A DNA stretch of 5,511 nt from an uncultured Rhodobacter sp. Its GTDB lineage: Bacteria; Pseudomonadota; Alphaproteobacteria; Rhodobacterales; Rhodobacteraceae. The position numbers and the translations under genes are program-made. Below the pieces are notes generated by a model that had not been told where the DNA came from, did not search any database, and saw only the letters and a program-made list of their open reading frames with translations. Location of the stretch: assembly GCA_937901435.1 (NCBI GenBank), contig CALGTJ010000656.1:1-5511 (forward strand). Reading direction: 5' to 3'. Shown in pieces: positions 1 to 5,182 of the stretch (positions within the stretch are counted from its first letter, which is position 1; every line of letters begins with the position of its first letter).

Positions 1-61
1 ATTCGAACTCCCGACCCTCTGTTCCCAAAACAGATGCGCTACCAGGCTGCGCTACGCCCCG
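1..61 (-). tRNA. tRNA-Pro (anticodon TGG), 3' part cut off by the window edge
   Basis: Read on the minus strand, the sequence begins CGGGGCG at position 61 (5' acceptor strand). It continues with TA, a GCGC D-stem, a GGTA-containing D-loop, and an anticodon arm with stem TCTGT/ACAGA. The 7-base anticodon loop TTTGGGA places anticodon TGG at positions 27-25. A GGGAG half T-stem and the T-loop start TTCGAAT follow. The last roughly 16 bases (rest of the T-arm, acceptor 3' strand, CCA) lie outside the window. The first base C and the TGG anticodon agree with bacterial tRNA-Pro. Just upstream in the direction of transcription (64-80) is a 5-bp inverted repeat, GAGGT/ACCTC with a 7-base spacer, of unknown meaning. 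It lies 42 bases after the DUF192 stop codon and could be read from the same transcript or from its own promoter. Confidence 0.95.
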
Positions 62-103
62 ACGAGGTGCTAGATACCTCCCCTTTCCGGGTTTGAAAAG
101 CCC

Positions 104-655
104 TTAGTTGGCATCTTCTGCATTATCTTCATTATCATCTTTTCCAGTGGCCGTACTCTCTGGAATATCGTCACTGGCGTGCTTTGTATCCCCATCGCAC
201 GGCCATGCGGCCAGCGTCTGATCCAGCATCGGGTGGCGCAATTGAGACCCCACGCCAATCCCCAGCATCTTGGTCATTCCGCCATTCACCTCAAGAACCG
301 CCAGAATGCCATCACCGCCGGGAATCAGGCTGCGATCCAACGGAACTGCGTTTTCATGGATGTGCTGAACGGTGCCATCCTCGGACAGGAACAGCATATC
401 AAGTGGGATCAGGGTGTTTTCCATCCAGAAAGCCACGCGTTGCGGATAATCATAGAGAAACAGCATCCCGGCATTTGTCGCCATCTTCTCTCTGTTCATC
501 AGACCCAGAGACCGCTCTGCCGGCTCATCCGCCACTTCGACCGTAAAGCGCGCCGTGCCCCAGTCCCCACGCAGATCAACCTGTGCTTCGCTGCAGGCCG
601 CAAAGGCCGATGCCGACGAAAAAAGAAAGAAGCCAACTGAAAGTGATTTGATCAC
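104..655 (-). CDS. Exported DUF192 family protein
   Basis: A 183-residue protein of the DUF192 (COG1430) family, whose biochemical role is not known. Residues 1-19 form a signal peptide (K3, hydrophobic core LSVGFFLF, small residues ending AFA), with probable cleavage after A19. C21 next to FAA also allows a weak lipobox reading. The DUF192 core spans about residues 28-145 and shows the hallmark segments ERSLGLMNRE (48-57), GMLFLY (63-68), FWMENTLIPLDMLFL (76-90), an IHENAVP segment (99-105) and VLEVNGG (120-126). C21 and C153 are the only cysteines and could form a disulfide outside the cytoplasm. Residues 156-183 are a low-complexity acidic tail rich in D, E and N, probably disordered. The start is GTG (655-653). 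The ATG one frame over at 657-655 is followed at once by TGA. The gene begins one base after the cold-shock stop codon, which implies translational coupling. The family call is firm; the function is unknown. Confidence 0.93.
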   Translation of the reverse strand: MIKSLSVGFFLFSSASAFAACSEAQVDLRGDWGTARFTVEVADEPAERSLGLMNREKMATNAGMLFLYDYPQRVAFWMENTLIPLDMLFLSEDGTVQHIHENAVPLDRSLIPGGDGILAVLEVNGGMTKMLGIGVGSQLRHPMLDQTLAAWPCDGDTKHASDDIPESTATGKDDNEDNAEDAN

Positions 656-656
656 A

Positions 657-1187
657 TTATTTCCTTAAGGCCGTATCCCACGCCGCCACATGGGCTGCCA
701 TGCGGCCGCGCGCGCCATCTACAACCCTAAGTGCCACGGCTTCGCCGGGCTGTAAATCGGCAAGACCCGAGCGGCGCAACACTTCGATGTGAACAAACAC
801 ATCCTCGGAACTGCCAAAGATATTCGCAAAGCCAAAGCCTTTGGCCTTGTCAAACCACTTTACGCGGGCCGGTTCATAGGGAATTTCCGACAGAGGAATA
901 TCACCGGGTTCCATGGGGATATCCGCAAGAACCGGGCTACCGTCGCCTTCGGGTGGGGACACGGCGAACACCTCTACGGCCTGAACACCGCGCTGGGTGT
1001 ATTGGATAGACAGCGTGATCCGAGAGCCATCCGCAACAGAGCTTTGGCCAAAATTACGCAGAACATTGGCGTGCAACAGAATGTCTGGGCCACCCGCATC
1101 AGGAACCACGAACCCGAACCCTTTGGTCGGATCGAACCACTTAACTTGACCGTCCAGAGGTCTGGAGATGTCTTCCGGTTCAGTCAT
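657..1187 (-). CDS. Two-domain cold-shock protein (CspA-family, double CSD)
   Basis: A 176-residue cytoplasmic protein with two cold-shock (OB-fold) domains, predicted to bind single-stranded RNA/DNA and act as an RNA chaperone. Domain 1 covers about residues 12-75, with VKWFDPTKGFGFV (RNP1) and DILLHANVL at the RNP2 position. Domain 2 covers about 107-170, with VKWFDKAKGFGF (RNP1) and a canonical DVFVHI (RNP2, 129-134). The linker at 76-106 is rich in P, E and D. Two-domain versions of this length are typical of alphaproteobacteria, whereas classical CspA is about 70 residues. The chosen start ATG (1187-1185) has a purine-rich CAGGG shortly upstream. An in-frame ATG at 1232 would add 15 residues but lacks any ribosome-binding site and is not cold-shock-like. 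RNP2 of domain 1 has lost the aromatic residue and the usual I, so the domains may differ in RNA affinity. The protein could be named CspD/CspC-like by analogy, but I leave the symbol blank. Confidence 0.93.
   Translation of the reverse strand: MTEPEDISRPLDGQVKWFDPTKGFGFVVPDAGGPDILLHANVLRNFGQSSVADGSRITLSIQYTQRGVQAVEVFAVSPPEGDGSPVLADIPMEPGDIPLSEIPYEPARVKWFDKAKGFGFANIFGSSEDVFVHIEVLRRSGLADLQPGEAVALRVVDGARGRMAAHVAAWDTALRK
662..666 (-). promoter_or_regulatory. Ribosome-binding site of the DUF192 gene, inside the end of the cold-shock gene
   Basis: AAGGA on the minus strand lies six bases before the GTG start at 655. It sits within the last codons of the upstream cold-shock gene. This supports the GTG as the real start and fits termination-reinitiation coupling. 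Confidence 0.7.
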
Positions 1188-1292
1188 ACTACCCTGTCCG
1201 TCGCCACACGGGCGTGATGATGCTGTTAACATGTTGTCACAGACGAAGCGCCACTTGCCAAGCCAAAAAGCACTTCTTTACATGCCCTTGTC

Positions 1293-1320
1293 ATTCACGA
1301 ACCGTGAAATTCACGGGTTC
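1293..1320. repeat. Interleaved inverted and direct repeats over the pdxH stop codon
   Basis: ATTCACG occurs as a direct repeat at 1293-1299 and 1309-1315. Between them lies the inverted copy CGTGAA (1303-1308). Two mutually exclusive hairpins result: TTCACG/CGTGAA (1294-1308, 3-base loop), and GAACCGTGAA/TTCACGGGTTC (1299-1320, with one bulged base). The second includes the pdxH TGA (1313-1311). On the minus strand no T-run follows the hairpin directly; the first one, TTTTT, comes about 28 bases later. It may slow polymerase or protect the 3' end of pdxH mRNA, but it is not a textbook intrinsic terminator. Confidence 0.5.
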
Positions 1321-1916
1321 AGACGCTGAATCGACCATGCCTCATTAACCTTTTCTCGCGTCCAGCGAAACCGATCATGCAGACGAAATTCGCCATCAGC
1401 CCAAAATTCCATCTCTAGCGGACGGATCCGAAAACCGCCCCAATGGGGGGGCCGTGCCGGGGTTTCGCCATAGGTTTGGGTGGCCTCGTCGACCGCGCGC
1501 ACCAGATCGTCACGCGCCTCAAGCGGTTGCGATTGCTGCGAAGCCCAGGCGCCGATGCGGCTGCCAAGGGGGCGCGAGTTGTAATGGGCGTCCGCCTTTT
1601 CGCCGTCCTCTTTTTCCACCAGCCCGCGCACCCGGATCTGGCGTTTCAGAGATTTCCAGTGCCACACAAACGCCGCTTTGCCAGAGCCGATCAGTTCTTG
1701 CCCCTTGGCACTTTGGTAGTTCGTGTAAAACACAAAGGCATCCGGTTCGATCGAGCGCAACAGCACGATTCTGACATTCGGCAGCCCGCTGGTATCCACC
1801 GAGGCCAGCGCGACCGCTTCAGGATCAGCGATCTCGGACCCGCGTGCCGCATCCATCCAGTCCTGCGCGAGTACAAAAGGATCATCGCCGGCAAAGATCC
1901 CGGTTCTATCAGACAT
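1311..1916 (-). CDS. pdxH: Pyridoxamine/pyridoxine 5'-phosphate oxidase
   Basis: FMN-dependent cytosolic enzyme that oxidises PNP or PMP with O2 to give pyridoxal 5'-phosphate, the last step of vitamin B6 synthesis and salvage. The 201-residue length is normal for the family. Visible signatures are RIVLLR (49-54) and [13 protein letters not shown] (63-75) in the FMN/PLP-binding split-barrel, the RQIRVRG strand (92-98), [13 protein letters not shown] (114-126), WGGFRI (159-164), and the C-terminal RLHDR (178-182) whose Arg and His contact substrate, ending RLNP. H111 stands where E. coli PdxH has PLP-contacting Tyr129; Y112 is next to it. The start at 1916 is chosen because AGAGG lies seven bases upstream. 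An ATG two codons earlier (1922) would leave only one base between AGAGG and the start. A longer frame open to 1976 is unsupported. The gene is divergent from fabI and followed, 123 bases on, by the cold-shock gene. Confidence 0.96.
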   Translation of the reverse strand: MSDRTGIFAGDDPFVLAQDWMDAARGSEIADPEAVALASVDTSGLPNVRIVLLRSIEPDAFVFYTNYQSAKGQELIGSGKAAFVWHWKSLKRQIRVRGLVEKEDGEKADAHYNSRPLGSRIGAWASQQSQPLEARDDLVRAVDEATQTYGETPARPPHWGGFRIRPLEMEFWADGEFRLHDRFRWTREKVNEAWSIQRLNP

Positions 1917-1923
1917 GGCCATA

Positions 1924-1928
1924 CCTCT
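1924..1928 (-). promoter_or_regulatory. Ribosome-binding site that fixes the pdxH start
   Basis: AGAGG on the minus strand is seven bases before the ATG at 1916. That spacing is right for this ATG and wrong for the alternative ATG at 1922. Confidence 0.7.
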
Positions 1929-1940
1929 AGCTGCTTTATT

Positions 1941-1947
1941 TATAATA
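1941..1947. promoter_or_regulatory. AT-rich -10-like element in the pdxH/fabI divergent region
   Basis: The + strand reads TATAATA and the minus strand TATTATA, so a -10-like hexamer exists in both directions. For pdxH it lies about 26-31 bases before the ATG, a reasonable place for a -10 box. For fabI it would give a leader of roughly 100 bases. Neither direction has a good -35 hexamer at 16-18 bp, so this is a tentative call based on composition and position. Confidence 0.3.
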
Positions 1948-1976
1948 GCCGTAATCGCCTTCCCCGAGGGTGACAA

Positions 1977-2005
1977 GCATCAAGCGGCCTCCGCACACTT
2001 GATGC
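1977..2005. promoter_or_regulatory. Perfect 8-bp inverted repeat, candidate operator between pdxH and fabI
   Basis: GCATCAAG (1977-1984) and CTTGATGC (1998-2005) are exact reverse complements separated by 13 bases. The arm centres are 21 bp apart, two helical turns, so both would face the same side of the DNA. The right arm contains TTGATG (1999-2004), which is 17 bases before TAAACG (2022-2027), a weak sigma70-like pair that could serve fabI. A dimeric regulator here could cover the fabI -35 region. The same sequence could instead form an RNA stem-loop if transcription starts upstream. No known regulator is assigned. Confidence 0.45.
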
Positions 2006-2043
2006 GCGTAGGTGAATAGCCTAAACGATTTCTTAAAATGGCG

Positions 2044-2048
2044 AAGGG
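2044..2048 (+). promoter_or_regulatory. Ribosome-binding site that fixes the fabI start
   Basis: AAGGG lies seven bases before the ATG at 2056. The upstream in-frame ATG at 2038 has only AT-rich sequence before it and would place this element inside the coding region. Confidence 0.65.
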
Positions 2049-2055
2049 CTGGGGC

Positions 2056-2862
2056 ATGAAAACGGAACTGATGGCGGGAAAACGCGGGCTGATTATGGGC
2101 CTTGCGAACGACAAATCGATTGCGTGGGGCATTGCGCGGGCCTTGTCAGAGGCGGGCGCGGAACTGGCGTTTTCCTATCAGGGCGAAGCCATCAAGAAAC
2201 GGGTCGATCCACTGGCCGCCCAGCTTGGCTCTGACATTGTGATCCCTTGCGACGTCGGCGATCACGCCAGCCTTGACGCGCTCTTTGAGACACTCAGGGA
2301 AAAATGGGGCAAGATTGACTTTGTCGTCCATGCCATTGGCTTTTCTGATAAAAACGAATTGCGCGGCCGTTACGTGGACACCAGCGCCGACAATTTCCGC
2401 ATGACGATGGATATCTCTGTCTATTCCTTCACCGCCGTATGCAAACGCGCCGCCGCCATAATGCCAGACGGCGGCTCGCTGCTGACCCTGACCTATTACG
2501 GGGCCGAGCGCGTGATGCCCCACTATAATGTCATGGGCGTCGCCAAGGCCGCCCTTGAGGCTTCTGTGCGCTATATTGCAGAGGATCTGGGCAAGGATGG
2601 CATCCGCTGCAATGCGATCAGCGCCGGGCCGATCAAGACGCTGGCCGCCAGCGGCATCGGTGATTTCCGCTATATCATGAAATGGAACGAATATAACTCG
2701 CCCCTGCGCCGCAACGTCACCACCGACGATGTGGGCGGCTCTGCGCTGTATCTGCTGTCTGATCTCAGCGCAGGCGTAACGGGCGAGACACATCACGTGG
2801 ACGCGGGCTATCATGTGGTTGGCATGAAGGCGGTCGATGCCCCCGATATCACCAAAAGCTAA
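2056..2862 (+). CDS. fabI: Enoyl-[acyl-carrier-protein] reductase (NADH), FabI type
   Basis: Short-chain dehydrogenase that reduces the trans-2-enoyl-ACP double bond, the last step of each type II fatty acid elongation cycle; it is the target of triclosan-type inhibitors. The 268-residue length fits FabI. The FabI-type nucleotide-binding region is GLIMGLANDKSIAWGIA (11-27) in place of the classical GxxxGxG. CDV (65-67) and HAIGF (92-96) follow. The catalytic pair is Y157 and K164 in YNVMGVAK (Tyr-x6-Lys spacing), with a second conserved Tyr at 147 in LTYYGAERV. The NAISAGPIKTLAASGI segment (186-201) is the substrate-side region, followed by a normal C-terminal DVGGSALYLLSDLSAGVTGE. Homologous positions in E. 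coli are Y146, Y156 and K163. All key residues are present. The start is set by AAGGG seven bases upstream; ATG 2038 would add six residues without support. It is divergent from pdxH and 46 bases upstream of gpt, with which it may share a transcript. Confidence 0.97.
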   Translation: MKTELMAGKRGLIMGLANDKSIAWGIARALSEAGAELAFSYQGEAIKKRVDPLAAQLGSDIVIPCDVGDHASLDALFETLREKWGKIDFVVHAIGFSDKNELRGRYVDTSADNFRMTMDISVYSFTAVCKRAAAIMPDGGSLLTLTYYGAERVMPHYNVMGVAKAALEASVRYIAEDLGKDGIRCNAISAGPIKTLAASGIGDFRYIMKWNEYNSPLRRNVTTDDVGGSALYLLSDLSAGVTGETHHVDAGYHVVGMKAVDAPDITKS

Positions 2863-2908
2863 CCTGCGCCTCATAACAACCGCATCTATACTATAAGGAC
2901 TGCGCCCC

Positions 2909-3409
2909 ATGACTGATCGCCTGCCCCACGAAAAAGGATTTCACGTCAGCTGGGACCAGATCCACCGCGACTCGCGCGCGCTGGCATGGCGGCTGGACGG
3001 GCGCGGGCCCGACGATGGTCATTGGCGTGGTATCGTGGCGATCACCCGCGGCGGCATGGCCCCGGCGATGATTATCGCACGCGAGCTGGACGTGCGCACC
3101 GTCGATACGATCAGCGTCAAGAGCTATGACAACCAGACACAGACCGAGGCCAGCGTGCTCAAATCGCCGGACGCGAATCTTATGGGGGCCGATGGCGAAG
3201 GCATTCTGGTGATCGACGATCTGGTCGACAGCGGCAAGACGCTGGAACTGGTGCGCGAGATGTATCCAAAGGCGCATTTCGCCACCGTCTACGCCAAACC
3301 AAAGGGAGAGCCGATGGTCGACACCTTCATCACCGGCGTCAGCCAGGACACGTGGATCTTTTTTCCGTGGGACATGGCCCTGCAATATGTGAAACCCTAT
3401 CGCGGCTGA
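2909..3409 (+). CDS. gpt: Xanthine-guanine phosphoribosyltransferase
   Basis: Type I phosphoribosyltransferase that joins xanthine, guanine or hypoxanthine to PRPP, giving XMP, GMP or IMP and pyrophosphate in purine salvage. It is cytosolic or loosely membrane-associated in relatives. The 166 residues resemble E. coli Gpt (152) along the whole length: [18 protein letters not shown] (12-29), the RGG loop (47-49), [11 protein letters not shown] (57-67), PRPP-binding [13 protein letters not shown] (99-111), [16 protein letters not shown] (116-131), and the base-binding region [11 protein letters not shown] (146-156). The E. coli protein has a similar QDTWI..PWDM. The extra length comes from the N-terminus, a GPDDG insertion near 33-37 and a few residues before the PRPP loop. 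The start ATG at 2909 has AAGGA nine bases upstream. It follows fabI by 46 bases with no visible terminator, so co-transcription is possible. Confidence 0.95.
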   Translation: MTDRLPHEKGFHVSWDQIHRDSRALAWRLDGRGPDDGHWRGIVAITRGGMAPAMIIARELDVRTVDTISVKSYDNQTQTEASVLKSPDANLMGADGEGILVIDDLVDSGKTLELVREMYPKAHFATVYAKPKGEPMVDTFITGVSQDTWIFFPWDMALQYVKPYRG

Positions 3410-3414
3410 CCCCC

Positions 3415-3443
3415 TGTCCCTGGCCTTGTCCCTGGCCTGGCCT
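3415..3443 (+). repeat. Perfect 12-bp tandem duplication with a partial third copy
   Basis: TGTCCCTGGCCT occurs at 3415-3426 and again at 3427-3438, followed by GGCCT (3439-3443). It starts five bases after the gpt stop codon. CTGGCC within the repeat can pair with GGCCAG at 3465-3470, but the loop is long and no T-tract follows, so it is not a clear terminator. It may be a recent slippage product. Confidence 0.75.
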
Positions 3444-3481
3444 TTCGAGGTGACGCAAGGATATGGCCAGCGCGGTTAATA

Positions 3482-3502
3482 TGTGATTTCCTGCACATGT
3501 GC
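3482..3502 (+). promoter_or_regulatory. Candidate Crp/Fnr-family binding site upstream of the secreted repeat protein
   Basis: TGTGA (3482-3486), six bases, then GCACA (3493-3497) matches the Crp-type pattern TGTGA-N6-TCACA at nine of ten half-site positions. It overlaps a perfect 10-bp palindrome, GCACATGTGC (3493-3502). The centre is about 73 bases before the start codon at 3563, within a non-coding gap of 153 bases, which is where an activator site would be expected. No good -35/-10 pair is seen nearby; TATTAC at 3539-3544 is only a weak -10 candidate. A match like this can occur by chance. Confidence 0.35.
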
Positions 3503-3562
3503 CGCGTCAGCCGTCCTGTGTCTGGCGCAGACCGATCATATTACGACAAGAAAGGCTATTCG

Positions 3563-3934
3563 ATGTATAAATCCCTTTGCGCAGCGGCGCTTGCCACGGC
3601 AACTCTTTTTCCGGGTCTTGCACAGGCGCAATACGTCGTCGTCACGGGCGACCGGCTGGTGGACTTTCAGGGCTGGGAAAAGGTCATCGCAGACAAGGAT
3701 CCCTCTGACGGCTGTGGCGGGCTGGGGTTGAAGGAGTACTACCCAACGACCACCGAGCGGATCAAATCCAAGGGCTGTTCGATCATTATGATCGGGGATC
3801 TCGCCGCGATCAAAGCCGACAAGAACCCCAAGGACGGCTGTGGCAAGGTTGATCTGAACTTTATCATGCCCAAGGCGCGTGAACATATCCTCGCCAATGG
3901 CTGTGCCAGCATGTTGGAACCCGATCCTTGGTAA
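3563..3934 (+). CDS. Small secreted protein with two cysteine-containing repeats, function unknown
   Basis: A 123-residue protein I do not recognise as a named family. Residues 1-22 are a clear signal peptide (K3, hydrophobic core, ending AQA before Q23), so the mature protein of about 101 residues is periplasmic or secreted. The mature part is built from two copies of one unit. Residues 41-74 and 83-116 align without gaps at a period of 42, with 14 of 34 positions identical: A-D-K-x-P-x-D-G-C-G, then L, P, E-x-I and G-C. The four mature cysteines (C51, C72, C93, C114) are each exactly 21 residues apart, suggesting two disulfides, within or between repeats. The D-K-[DN]-P-x-D-G stretch recalls acidic calcium-binding loops, but it does not fit the EF-hand pattern exactly. 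The start ATG 3563 has AAAGG seven bases upstream. An in-frame ATG at 3497 would put 22 polar residues before the signal peptide and is rejected. Its stop codon lies inside the start of the aminotransferase gene. Confidence 0.85.
   Translation: MYKSLCAAALATATLFPGLAQAQYVVVTGDRLVDFQGWEKVIADKDPSDGCGGLGLKEYYPTTTERIKSKGCSIIMIGDLAAIKADKNPKDGCGKVDLNFIMPKAREHILANGCASMLEPDPW
3683..3910 (+). repeat. Internal 126-bp-period duplication in the secreted protein gene
   Basis: Codons 41-74 (3683-3784) and 83-116 (3809-3910) encode the two repeat units. At DNA level GACGGCTGTGGC is identical at 3707-3718 and 3833-3844, exactly 126 bases apart. Elsewhere the copies have diverged, so the duplication is old and maintained at protein level rather than a recent tandem copy. 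Confidence 0.8.
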
Positions 3935-5118
3935 ACACACCTGTGACCCTGCAAAATGTGAACCCCAATATCGCGCAGACGGATGCCCCGGCGATTGTCG
4001 AGGCATTCCGCTGGCTGGCAGAGGCGACGATCACCGACGACAAGCCCCTGATCAACGTCAGTCAGGCCGCACCTGTGGCCGCCCCACACGCGGATCTGCG
4101 CCGTTTCATGGCAGAGACGGTGATGAATGATGTCACCTCTCATCTCTACGGCCCCGACCTTGGGCTGCCTGCCCTGCGCGCCGAACTGGCCGCGCAGACG
4201 GGCGCGCATTATGGCGGTCAGGTCAGCGCCGATCAGGTTGCCATCACAGCCGGTTGCAATCAGGCCTATACCGCCGCCATCGCCACGCTTTGCGCGCCCG
4301 GTGACGAGGTAATCCTGCCAACACCTTGGTATTTCAACCATAAAATGTGGCTGACCATGAACGCCATGGTGCCTGTGCCCCTGCCCACGGATGACGCGTT
4401 GCTGCCTGATCCCGATCGTGCGGCGGCGCTGATCACCGACAAGACACGCGCCATCGTGCTGGTCTCTCCCAATAATCCGGGCGGCGTGGAGTATCCCGCC
4501 GATCTGATCCTTGCGCTCTATACCCTATGCAAATCTCGCGGAATCGCGCTGATCCTCGACGAAACCTACCGCGATTTTCACAGCCTGTCCGGCGCGCCTC
4601 ATCCGCTGTTCACCGATCCCGACTGGGCCGACACGCTGATCCATCTCTACAGCTTTTCCAAGGCCTACCGTCTGACCGGGCACCGGGTCGGCGCGATCAT
4701 CACAAGTGCCGCGCGGCTTTACGAGGTCGAGAAATACCTTGATTCGACCACCATCTGCGCCAATCAGCTGGGCCAACGCTCTGCCCTGTGGGGGATGCAG
4801 AACCTGTCGCAATGGCTGGCGGGCGAGCGGGACGAGATTCTTGACCGCCGCGCCGCCATCACAGAAGCTTTTGCAAGTCTTGACGGTTGGACCCTGAAAG
4901 GCTGTGGGGCGTATTTTGCCTATGTCGAACACCCCTATGCCATGTCCTCTGTCGATCTGGCCCGCCATCTGGTCAACCACGAGGGCGTGTTGATGCTACC
5001 CGGCACCATGTTCAACCCCGATCCCGCCGGGCACCGCCAAATGCGCATCGCTTTTGCCAATGTGGACCGCGCAGGCATCACACAACTCTTTGAGCGCCTG
5101 CAAAACCTGACGCTCTGA
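3928..5118 (+). CDS. Class I/II PLP-dependent aminotransferase
   Basis: A fold-type I aminotransferase (COG0436, aspartate-aminotransferase superfamily) of 396 residues, predicted cytosolic, moving an amino group between an amino acid and a 2-oxoacid. Key features are the YGPDLGLPALRAELA substrate-domain motif (74-88), TAGCNQAYTAAI (107-118) for the cofactor phosphate, PTPWYFNH with the aromatic Y135 near the PLP ring, SPNNPGG (180-186) with the PLP-contacting Asn, DETYRDF with D211 and Y214, the Schiff-base lysine K245 in SFSKAYRLTGHRVG with R253, and R373 in MRIAFAN for the substrate carboxylate. The usual NNPTG reads NNPGG here. The substrate cannot be told from sequence. The start is uncertain: TTG 3928 has a weak GGA-type site about eight bases upstream and overlaps the stop of the secreted protein gene. 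GTG 3943 would give MTLQNVNPNIA and is equally believable. No in-frame ATG occurs before residue 61, which would remove conserved sequence. Confidence 0.93.
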   Translation: MVNTPVTLQNVNPNIAQTDAPAIVEAFRWLAEATITDDKPLINVSQAAPVAAPHADLRRFMAETVMNDVTSHLYGPDLGLPALRAELAAQTGAHYGGQVSADQVAITAGCNQAYTAAIATLCAPGDEVILPTPWYFNHKMWLTMNAMVPVPLPTDDALLPDPDRAAALITDKTRAIVLVSPNNPGGVEYPADLILALYTLCKSRGIALILDETYRDFHSLSGAPHPLFTDPDWADTLIHLYSFSKAYRLTGHRVGAIITSAARLYEVEKYLDSTTICANQLGQRSALWGMQNLSQWLAGERDEILDRRAAITEAFASLDGWTLKGCGAYFAYVEHPYAMSSVDLARHLVNHEGVLMLPGTMFNPDPAGHRQMRIAFANVDRAGITQLFERLQNLTL

Positions 5119-5182
5119 TCTTGCCCCGCTGCCCGCAGCCGCGTAGACATCGCTGACGGTTTATTCAGGTGAGGCGATATCC

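Noticed and set aside
85..103. Hairpin after the DUF192 stop codon as a terminator before the tRNA
   Set aside because: The CTTTTC/GAAAGG stem needs a G-T pair, is short, and is followed by GGGAGG rather than a T-run.
179..640. Plus-strand open frame of 153 codons opposite the DUF192 gene
   Set aside because: It lies antisense to a gene with a signal peptide and clear family motifs; its translation shows no recognisable domain and its composition is that of a GC-rich shadow frame.
1225..1238. GTTAAC and AACATGTT palindromes upstream of the cold-shock gene as an operator
   Set aside because: They are short overlapping palindromes that occur often by chance, with no clear promoter beside them; TTGGCA at 1261-1256 has no matching -10 at 17 bp.
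2887..2892. TATACT as a -10 box for a separate gpt promoter
   Set aside because: There is no -35 at 16-18 bp, and transcription would begin inside or beside the gpt ribosome-binding site, leaving almost no leader.
2146..2910. Minus-strand open frame of 254 codons opposite fabI
   Set aside because: Long only because fabI is GC-rich; rich in H, G, A and I with no domain, while fabI on the other strand has every catalytic residue.
3497..3562. N-terminal extension of the secreted protein to ATG 3497
   Set aside because: It would place a polar, charged 22-residue stretch before the signal peptide; the ATG at 3563 has AAAGG at ideal spacing, and 3497 falls within the palindrome of the candidate regulatory site.
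3683..3730. EF-hand or dockerin calcium-binding loop in the secreted protein
   Set aside because: D-K-D-P-S-D-G has one residue too many for the DxDxDG pattern, and the expected downstream hydrophobic and glutamate positions are missing; kept only as a loose resemblance.
5128..5139. GCTG-CCCG-CAGC hairpin as an intrinsic terminator after the aminotransferase gene
   Set aside because: The stem is only four base pairs and no T-tract follows.
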